DNA from: JAVBQJ01 sp031549115 | GTDB taxonomy: Bacteria; Verrucomicrobiota; Lentisphaeria; Victivallales; Victivallaceae | Direction of reading: 5' to 3' | Assembly (NCBI GenBank): GCA_031549115.1 | Contig: JAVBQJ010000106.1 | Span: 1 to 44,306 of the forward strand | DNA length: 44,306 nucleotides | Shown here: positions 38,872 through 44,306 of the stretch, in pieces | Layout of the letters: each line of letters opens with the position of its first letter | Numbering within the stretch: the stretch's first letter is position 1 | Translations under genes and position numbers: made by a program | Notes under the pieces: model-generated | Told to the model about the DNA's origin: nothing | Seen by the model: only the letters and a program-made list of their open reading frames with translations | The model's database searches: none

Positions 38872-40845
38872 TTATTGTTTTAAGGGGTCTTTAAGCTTGA
38901 GCTTTACCGTAAATTCAGCAACATTGTCTTTGCTGGAGCCGTCGGCAAATTCGAATTGAGCACCATCCTCCAACTCAAACATTGTCGACTGCTTCAAGCG
39001 CTGCCGGAAAATTGCAACCGGCGGTTCCTGCTCGCTCTCCAACACCAGCCAGTGCCCACGCACCGTCACATATGCAATTTCGGTCAGGGTTTCCGCTTCC
39101 CCGGGAATCGTGGTCGGAGCCTCGTACATCTGGCCCATGCCCATACCTCCCATGCCCATGCCGCCCATACCTATGCCGCCCATCATACCGGGACCGCCCA
39201 TCATGCCGGGACCACCCATGGCACCGGTAGGAGGTCTGTTGGTACTTCTCGAACCACCCATGCCGCCCATCATACCGGGGCCGCCCATACCCATGCCTCC
39301 CATACCCATGCCCATGCCGCCCATGCCGCCGCCGAATCCGAACGACATGTCCTCTCCCTCCGGGGTAATGGCACTGTACCACATCAAATTCGGGCGCATC
39401 CGCTCCAGCTCGTTCAAAATATTCAACCATTTGCTGCGTTGTTGAATCAGTCCCAGTGCGGAATCATAGGCGCTCTGGCTGCTTTTGAAATCCGTGTTTA
39501 CCTTCCGTACCTGATCTGCCAGCTTATTGGCGTATTCCACGTCGCTCAAAACCGACTGGACGCGTTCACGTTCGATACGCTGACGCGTGGAAGCCACCCC
39601 GTAGTAAACCCCGAGGCACAGGAAAATGATCACGGCACTGATATAAAAGTACGGTTTTTTGGGATTCAGCGCGTGCTGCCGGCGCAACGACAACGGCAAT
39701 AGAGAAATTTCCACCGGGCAGCTGACCGCGTGCCGCAGTCCGAGTCCCACCATTTCCGGGAACATCGGCGCCACCTCCAGCAACCGTTCGCGATTGATCG
39801 ACTCAGGGATGGTCACAACCTGAAACACGTTCAGATACTCCACCGGAATCCGCAGCTTTTCATTGAAAAAGTGCGGCGCATACGGAATAATCGAACTGCC
39901 GCCGCACAGCAGCATGCGCATCGGACGGTTGCCGTTGTGCTGTGCCCGCCAGACGTTGATGGAACGGTTGACCTCCCCGTGCAGACGCGTCATCACGTTA
40001 CGGGCAATTTTGGAAATCGTAGCCGCCACTTCGGAATCGGGATCTTCATAAGCGCCCCCCAGGGCCACAAAGCAGTGACGGCGCTTCAATTCTTCCGCGT
40101 CGGTAAAGCTGATGTTGAACTCTTTGGCAATCTGCTGGGTAATCGCGTGACCGGCAATCGGAATCGTACGCGTAAATATACGTCCCTGGTCCGCAAATAC
40201 CAGATTGGAGCAGCGGCCGCCGATATTCAGAATCACATCGCACTGGTCTTTGCCGATCTGGTTGGCGCGCGCGGCGTTAAAAAAAGCGGTCGGAGAAATT
40301 TCAATGGAAAGAATATCCAGACCGGCATCTTCCATCACATCCGTCAATCCCACCAGGAGGTCGTCCTTTACCGCCACAAACAACGCTTCCATCTCATCCA
40401 CCGTCTGAACGGCGCCGGGATCGGCATGGCCTTCCAGACCGGCAAAGGAGCTCGACTCCAGAAGCTGCGTATGTTTAATCAGCTGGTAATCCCAAACCAC
40501 CTCTTCCATCGGGTAGGGCACGGTCTGGCGGGCTTCGAACTCGACAATCTGCGACACCTGGGCGCGGCGCTCCGTAACCGGCGGCAACTTACTCAGGCGG
40601 GTAAAAAAGTTCTGCCCGGAAATGGAAATACGCGCCCTGTTCGCCGTAAATTTTTTCGAGGCAATCATTTCACGGAATGCAATGGCGAAATCAAGAACGA
40701 AATCGCTGTCGCCATCTGTCACGCCGTAATCTTTAAACTCATAATGCCGGAGCTCCATGCCGCCATGAGGCGGAAAGACAAACTCGGCGATCTTCAAACT
40801 GCTGCCGCCGATGTCTATTGCCAAGACCGAGTCTTCTTTTGCCAT
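38872..40845 (-). CDS. PilM-like ATPase-fold protein fused to a PilN-like segment
   Basis: The first ~380 residues of this 657-residue protein are PilM-like, an actin/FtsA-type fold: DSVLAIDIGGSSLKIAEF, then EFEARQTVPYPMEEVVWDYQ, CDVILNIGGRCSNLVF and MLLCGGSSIIPYAPHFF. A membrane helix (about 405-422) and a coiled coil with RSKWLNILNELERMRP follow, typical of PilN. Between this and the terminal domain lies a linker almost wholly Gly/Met/Pro (about 515-590, GGMGMGMGGMGMGGPGMMGG). PilM and PilN are normally separate inner-membrane platform proteins of type IV pili. The start follows AGGG. secG ends 54 nt upstream. The order matches Amuc_1101 in Akkermansia. Confidence 0.78.
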   Translation of the reverse strand: MAKEDSVLAIDIGGSSLKIAEFVFPPHGGMELRHYEFKDYGVTDGDSDFVLDFAIAFREMIASKKFTANRARISISGQNFFTRLSKLPPVTERRAQVSQIVEFEARQTVPYPMEEVVWDYQLIKHTQLLESSSFAGLEGHADPGAVQTVDEMEALFVAVKDDLLVGLTDVMEDAGLDILSIEISPTAFFNAARANQIGKDQCDVILNIGGRCSNLVFADQGRIFTRTIPIAGHAITQQIAKEFNISFTDAEELKRRHCFVALGGAYEDPDSEVAATISKIARNVMTRLHGEVNRSINVWRAQHNGNRPMRMLLCGGSSIIPYAPHFFNEKLRIPVEYLNVFQVVTIPESINRERLLEVAPMFPEMVGLGLRHAVSCPVEISLLPLSLRRQHALNPKKPYFYISAVIIFLCLGVYYGVASTRQRIERERVQSVLSDVEYANKLADQVRKVNTDFKSSQSAYDSALGLIQQRSKWLNILNELERMRPNLMWYSAITPEGEDMSFGFGGGMGGMGMGMGGMGMGGPGMMGGMGGSRSTNRPPTGAMGGPGMMGGPGMMGGIGMGGMGMGGMGMGQMYEAPTTIPGEAETLTEIAYVTVRGHWLVLESEQEPPVAIFRQRLKQSTMFELEDGAQFEFADGSSKDNVAEFTVKLKLKDPLKQ

Positions 40846-40899
40846 CTTTTTTACCCTGGGCTAGTTATATGTCAGGTTAAAACCTTACCTCTGAATATT

Positions 40900-41238
40900 T
40901 TACTGCTGCGGCAGCGCTTCCGGAGCCGGAACCGCCACCGGTGCCGTCACCGAAATCTCATCGGGCTCGGCATCCATGATACTGGAATCGCCGCCGCTTC
41001 CCCTGCCAACCAACGCCGCCAGAAAAATCGTCAGCACAAACAATACCGTGGTCAGCACCACGGTGAGTTTGGTCAGATGACTTCCGGCATACGCTCCGAA
41101 AACCGACTCGCCGATCACATTGCCGCCCAACGCCGACCCAAACCCGCCGCCTTTCGACGGCTGGATCAGGATGAGCCCGATCAGCGCCAGACACACGATC
41201 ACCACCAGTACATAAAGCACCGTAGTCAATGCTTCCAT
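40900..41238 (-). CDS. secG: Preprotein translocase subunit SecG
   Basis: This 112-residue protein has two membrane helices (about 4-24 and 55-77) with the SecG loop QPSKGGGFGSALGG between them, followed by GESVFGAYAGSHLTKLT. The C-terminal tail is Ala/Pro/Val-rich and variable. It assists SecA-driven export through SecYEG. The ribosome site is AAGGAAG. It lies 54 nt upstream of the pilM-like gene with no terminator seen between, so it may be the first gene of the secretin operon. A promoter lies at 41294-41322. Confidence 0.92.
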   Translation of the reverse strand: MEALTTVLYVLVVIVCLALIGLILIQPSKGGGFGSALGGNVIGESVFGAYAGSHLTKLTVVLTTVLFVLTIFLAALVGRGSGGDSSIMDAEPDEISVTAPVAVPAPEALPQQ

Positions 41239-41293
41239 TTTACCACTTCCTTACTATCCGGCTTTCCGCTTAAAACGCACCAATCCACACATA

Positions 41294-41322
41294 CATATAT
41301 CGCCGTACATTTCAAAAGTCAA
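41294..41322 (-). promoter_or_regulatory. Sigma70-type promoter for secG and the secretin operon
   Basis: On the minus strand TTGACT (41317-41322) and TATATG (41294-41299) are 17 nt apart, about 55 nt upstream of secG. The next terminator on this strand is at 30310-30347. Confidence 0.6.
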
Positions 41323-41460
41323 GCCGTTTTCTTTGAGAAAAAACAATATTCGTTCATTTTTCTCCCGGACATCTGCACTATTGATTTTTCGCAAAAGTCA
41401 CAATAACCTAACAAGAAAACACTTATGCAAATTTACTATCCGGGAGATTTTTTTCTGTGC

Positions 41461-42249
41461 TCAGCAGCAGCAGCAACCGCAGGAACAGGCGCCCGCAGCA
41501 TTCGCAATCAATTCGGAAAAGCTGTCCGCTTTCAGGCTGGCGCCGCCGATGAGGCCGCCGTCGATATCGCACTGCGCCACCAGTTCGGCGGCGTTTTTCG
41601 CGTTCATGCTGCCGCCGTACTGGATCCGGACTTTGTCGGCCACGGCAGCGCCGAACAATTTGGCCATTTCACAGCGGATGAATTTATGGGTTTCTTCCGC
41701 CATTTCCGGAGTCGCGGTCTTGCCGGTTCCGATCGCCCACACCGGCTCATAGGCCAGCACCACCTGATCCATATCTTCCGCGCTCAAACCGGCAAGGCCG
41801 CCGGACAGTTGCGCCGCCAACACGGCTTCGGTACGGTTTCCCTCGCGCTCTTCCAGCAATTCGCCGACGCAGACGATCGGTTTCAAGCCGCCGGCAAGAG
41901 CCGCTTTCAGACGCCTGTTGACCGTTTCGTCGGTTTCGCCGAAGTACTGACGGCGTTCGCTGTGGCCGAGGATCACATATTCCACGCCGAGCTCTTTGAG
42001 CATCGCGGCCGAGATTTCCCCGGTGAAGGCGCCCGATTCGGCCCAGTGGACATTCTGAGCGCCGACCTTGATGTTGCTGCCCCTGGCGGCATCGATCACC
42101 GCGCCGAGAGTCGTGAACGGCGGGCAGACCACCACATCCACCTTATCGGAGCCGGCAACCAACGGCTTCAACGCTTCGACCAGCGCTTTTCCTTCGCCGG
42201 CGGTTTTGTTCATTTTCCAGTTGCCGGCAATGATGACTTTTCTCGACAT
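41461..42249 (-). CDS. tpiA: Triosephosphate isomerase with cysteine-rich tail
   Basis: This 262-residue glycolytic enzyme interconverts DHAP and glyceraldehyde-3-phosphate. Catalytic contexts are AGNWKMNK (Asn/Lys), ILGHSERRQYFGE (His) and VLAYEPVWAIGTGKTATPE (Glu with the flexible loop), and the phosphate site has YGGSMNAKN and GGLIGGASL. The body is normal, but the C-terminus extends to ACSCGCCCC, six cysteines in the last eight residues. The codons read clearly (four TGC in a row before TGA). This could be a metal-binding or lipid/disulfide tag, or a strain oddity. The start follows AAGGAAG. A TATAAT (42270-42275) lies upstream, without a clear -35. Confidence 0.95.
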   Translation of the reverse strand: MSRKVIIAGNWKMNKTAGEGKALVEALKPLVAGSDKVDVVVCPPFTTLGAVIDAARGSNIKVGAQNVHWAESGAFTGEISAAMLKELGVEYVILGHSERRQYFGETDETVNRRLKAALAGGLKPIVCVGELLEEREGNRTEAVLAAQLSGGLAGLSAEDMDQVVLAYEPVWAIGTGKTATPEMAEETHKFIRCEMAKLFGAAVADKVRIQYGGSMNAKNAAELVAQCDIDGGLIGGASLKADSFSELIANAAGACSCGCCCC

Positions 42250-42414
42250 GATGACTTCCTTTTCCTTTTATTATAATTACGTCATGTACTGAAACATGGA
42301 TTCAGGACAAAATGCCTGCCTGAAAAGATAGCACCAATTTTCCGATTTTGCAAAATAATCTCGGAATTTTATCGTTTAATTATACATTTTTTACCGGGAA
42401 AGCCGGATTGCGCA

Positions 42415-42442
42415 TTGCATTTTATTTTTTTCCCGCTAAAGT
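42415..42442 (+). promoter_or_regulatory. Candidate promoter for thyX
   Basis: TTGCAT (42415-42420) and TAAAGT (42437-42442) are 16 nt apart, about 50 nt before thyX. Both hexamers are imperfect. Confidence 0.35.
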
Positions 42443-42494
42443 ATGGAATGGTTTTTATTTGAATTCAACATGCGACGGAAGGACAGAAAGCAAG

Positions 42495-43187
42495 ATGGAG
42501 CATTTGAACATTCCCCCTGCGGATCACGTGAAAGTTCTCGACGGCCAGGGGTGGATCGGCCTCATTGACCATCTCGGCAACGAGGCGACCATTGTCAACG
42601 CAGCGCGCGTTTCATTCGGCAAGCTGAAAAAGGATATGGACGACCGCGATATCGGGTTGCTCGAATACCTGATCGCCAACCGTCACACCAGTCCGCTGGA
42701 GCATCTGATGTTCACGTTCAGCATCCATTGCCCGTTGTTCGTGCGCGGCCAATGGCACCGGCACCGGACCTGGAGTTACAATGAAATTTCCCGGCGCTAT
42801 ACGGAAATCGATCTGGAATTCTACACGCCGCCGCAGCTCCGGCGCCAGTCCGAAAACAACCGCCAGGCTTCCTTCCGCGACGACGCGTTCGAAGACAGCA
42901 GGCTGCGCCAGAAGATCGCCGATCACAATCGCGACAGCCTCGCGCTTTATAACGAGTTGATCGAAGACGGCGTATGCCGCGAACAGGCGCGCGGCGTACT
43001 TCCGCAGAATATGATGGTGACATTCTGGGGAACCGTCGACCTCAACAATCTGCTGCATTTCCTCGAGTTGCGCGACAGCGATCACGCGCAGTGGGAAATT
43101 CGGGAATATGCCGTCGCCATCAAAAAACTGATCACGCCGATCGTTCCGCACGTCGCGGCCTATTTCCAAAAACTCGAAAAATGGTAA
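42495..43187 (+). CDS. thyX: Flavin-dependent thymidylate synthase ThyX
   Basis: This 230-residue enzyme methylates dUMP with methylene-tetrahydrofolate and FAD. The ThyX motif RHRx7S is seen as RHRTWSYNEIS (Arg89 to Ser99), preceded by HTSPLEHLMFTFSI. The nucleotide/FAD site near the C-terminus shows MMVTFWGTVDLNNLLHFLEL and HAQWEIREYA. The start at 42495 (MEHLN) has a GGAAGG upstream and gives normal family length; an upstream frame adds 49 residues without a ribosome site. It is monocistronic, ended by a bidirectional terminator shared with recR. I see no thyA in the window. Confidence 0.95.
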   Translation: MEHLNIPPADHVKVLDGQGWIGLIDHLGNEATIVNAARVSFGKLKKDMDDRDIGLLEYLIANRHTSPLEHLMFTFSIHCPLFVRGQWHRHRTWSYNEISRRYTEIDLEFYTPPQLRRQSENNRQASFRDDAFEDSRLRQKIADHNRDSLALYNELIEDGVCREQARGVLPQNMMVTFWGTVDLNNLLHFLELRDSDHAQWEIREYAVAIKKLITPIVPHVAAYFQKLEKW

Positions 43188-43213
43188 CCCAATAAAATCA
43201 AACTTATTCCACA

Positions 43214-43247
43214 AATGACGGCAAAGTGACGGAACTCATTTGACGGA
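43214..43247. repeat. Three TGACGG direct repeats after thyX
   Basis: AATGACGG (43214-43221), GTGACGGA (43226-43233) and TTGACGGA (43240-43247) are spaced 12-14 nt. They lie between the thyX stop and its terminator. The same core occurs near 13429-13459 and 25405-25425. Confidence 0.45.
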
Positions 43248-43250
43248 AAT

Positions 43251-43300
43251 AAAAAGCGGGAAGTCCGGTGCCGCTAAACGGTGGACTTCCCGCTTTTTTT
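43251..43300. terminator. Bidirectional terminator between thyX and recR
   Basis: A perfect 16-bp stem (43251-43266 with 43283-43298) is A-rich on one side and T-rich on the other, so it works on both strands. It separates convergent genes. Confidence 0.88.
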
Positions 43301-43313
43301 ATGAAGTCATCAT

Positions 43314-43916
43314 CTACAGCGGACGGCGGGACTGCAACGCCACGCCGAGCGTTGCCGCATCGGCATAGGCCGGATCGCTGCCCGCCGGAAGCCCCTGCGC
43401 CAATTGCGAAATCACCGGAACCTTTCCGGCACAGATCCCCGACAGGTAAACCGTTGTCGCACGTCCTTCGACGTCGCTGCTCAAAGCCAGAATCAACTCC
43501 CGGATCGTGCCCTTTTCCAGCCGTTCCAGCAATTCGGCGATCTTCAGATCCGCCGGATTTTTCCCCTCCAACGGCGCCAAGCGCCCTCCCAGCACATGAT
43601 AGTGTCCCCGGAATCCGCCCGACTGCTCCAGGGCGGCAATTTGTGAAAATTCCTCCACCACACAGAGCAACCCCGCATCCCGGTTCGGCATCCGGCAAAT
43701 CGCACACAAGGCCCCCGCCTCCGCCAGATTGCCGCACTGCGGACAGCGCCCGATCGAGTGCGGCAGCGTCCGGATCAACTCCCCGGCAAACTCCAGCTTC
43801 TCCGGCGACCACCGCAGCATCGCCAACGCCAAGCGCTCCGAGCCACGCCGGCCCACCCCCGGCAGCCGCTTCAACAGCTCCATCAATTCCTGCAATTTTT
43901 CCGGATAAACATTCAT
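43314..43916 (-). CDS. recR: Recombination protein RecR
   Basis: This 200-residue DNA-repair protein works with RecF and RecO at gaps. It has the helix-hairpin-helix KRLPGVGRRGSERLALAML, the zinc site CPQCGNLAEAGALCAIC, and the Toprim domain with LLCVVEEFSQIAALEQSGGF and YHVLGGRLAPLEG. The final part has LALSSDVEGRATTVYLSG. The start at 43916 gives the normal length; longer in-frame starts run through unrelated repeats and lack support. No clear ribosome site is visible. It is convergent with thyX. What lies upstream is repetitive and near the contig edge, so its promoter is unclear. Confidence 0.94.
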   Translation of the reverse strand: MNVYPEKLQELMELLKRLPGVGRRGSERLALAMLRWSPEKLEFAGELIRTLPHSIGRCPQCGNLAEAGALCAICRMPNRDAGLLCVVEEFSQIAALEQSGGFRGHYHVLGGRLAPLEGKNPADLKIAELLERLEKGTIRELILALSSDVEGRATTVYLSGICAGKVPVISQLAQGLPAGSDPAYADAATLGVALQSRRPL

Positions 43917-43929
43917 ACTTTTTTCGATA

Positions 43930-43969
43930 GGTAAATAGTTGGGGACTTGGTAAATAGTTGGGGACTTGG
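43930..43969. repeat. 19-bp tandem duplication upstream of recR
   Basis: The unit ggtaaatagttggggactt occurs twice in direct tandem (43930-43948, 43949-43967) plus two further bases. It lies 14 nt from the recR start. Confidence 0.85.
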
Positions 43970-44168
43970 AGGAGGAGAAAAAACCTTTTGAGGAAAGGGT
44001 TTTTTCCCCTCCTCCAAACCTCCACCCCTTTTTCCAAACCTTTTCAACGTAATTTTTTGCCTCGTTGGGCAAAAAATAAAAGCCTGTCAATTCCCGAATC
44101 CCCATCAAGCGTACATCCCAACCCTTGAAGCTCCGATTTATGATTTTGTGCCAGCAAAATCATAAATC
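43966..44168. repeat. Cluster of three long inverted repeats upstream of recR
   Basis: A 20-bp stem with one mismatch (43966-43985 with 43998-44017), a 10-bp stem (44052-44061 with 44068-44077) and a perfect 14-bp stem (44135-44148 with 44155-44168). None has the shape of a clean terminator for recR. I see no gene in 43917-44306. Confidence 0.7.
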
Positions 44169-44179
44169 ATACACAAAAA

Positions 44180-44306
44180 GGTTTGAGGTGGATGAGGGAG
44201 GGGGTACGGGGGAGGGGGGATGGCCCCCCGAAAGAAAAAAGGGGGGGGGGGACCACCCCCCCCCCCCCCCGAACACGGTAAAAAAAAACCGGGGGGTGGT
44301 GGCGGC
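44180..44306. other. Homopolymer-rich contig edge
   Basis: Long runs of G, C and A (for example G at 44241-44251 and C near 44256-44270) dominate. It looks like low-quality or collapsed sequence at the end of an assembly rather than biology; no feature is called in it. Confidence 0.6.

Noticed and set aside
41362..41446. CTCCCGGA/TCCGGGAG inverted repeat between tpiA and secG
   Set aside because: The loop is about 69 nt and the T-run lies on the strand without a gene, so it is not convincing as a terminator.
1..44306. tRNA, rRNA, CRISPR arrays, integrase or transposase genes
   Set aside because: No tRNA-like TTCGA arms in intergenic DNA, no regular spacer arrays and no DDE or recombinase motifs were seen.

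Overview
The window reads as chromosomal DNA of a Gram-negative, PVC-type bacterium, most likely Lentisphaerota (Victivallis-like) or a near relative in Verrucomicrobiota/Kiritimatiellota. This is inferred from gene content, not from a database search. The pointers are GC-rich genes with AT-rich gaps, clear sigma70-type promoters, Shine-Dalgarno starts, a two-secretin cluster laid out like the Akkermansia Amuc_1098-1101 pilus locus, and an SPFH/P-type ATPase/ABC operon. Nearly all genes lie on the minus strand; guaB, purT and thyX are on the plus strand. I see no rRNA, tRNA, CRISPR array, prophage or transposase. The right end (about 44180-44306) runs into homopolymers and looks like a contig edge.

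Layout. 113-527: a hairpin-rich repeat (family 2, copy 1). 528-12148: one eight-gene minus-strand operon. In transcription order it holds a seven-TM SPFH protein, two single-TM SPFH proteins (HflK/HflC-like), a P1B-type metal ATPase without a metal-binding head, an ABC ATPase, an ABC permease, an anchored helical protein and a CNNM/CBS protein. 12165-13367: a three-gene mini-operon (GTG-started membrane-anchored protein, 61-aa membrane protein, secreted Cys/His-rich protein). 13473-17971: a Na/Pi-type cotransporter with a periplasmic Ig-like head, then both class I fumarase subunits, which are separated by repeat family 1 copy A. 18041-23710: grpE-dnaJ-smpB, repeat copy C, a small HNH nuclease, priA, repeat copy B. 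23743-26634: guaB and purT on the plus strand. 26635-27372: a non-coding, hairpin-rich block with family 2 copy 2. 27373-30263: galK-ilvD. 30310-41322: secG and a pilus/secretion-type operon (PilM/PilN fusion, Amuc_1100-like protein, Amuc_1099-like protein, two secretins), with a promoter and a terminator at its ends. 41461-43916: tpiA, thyX and recR.

How it fits together. The housekeeping genes cover protein folding and rescue (grpE, dnaJ, smpB), replication restart and repair (priA, recR), purine and thymidylate synthesis (guaB, purT, thyX), central carbon (fumarase, tpiA, galK) and branched-chain amino acids (ilvD). Two envelope systems stand out. The SPFH operon looks like a membrane microdomain assembly coupled to metal and ABC transport. 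The secretin operon looks like a type IV pilus/type II secretion-type envelope machine whose proteins carry unusual Met/Gly/Ser-rich linkers.

The most novel-looking signal is non-coding: two unrelated repeat families (three and two copies). All five copies have the same orientation and begin exactly at the stop codon of a minus-strand gene. In four of the five, the end next to that gene forms a plus-strand hairpin followed by a T tract, like an intrinsic terminator.
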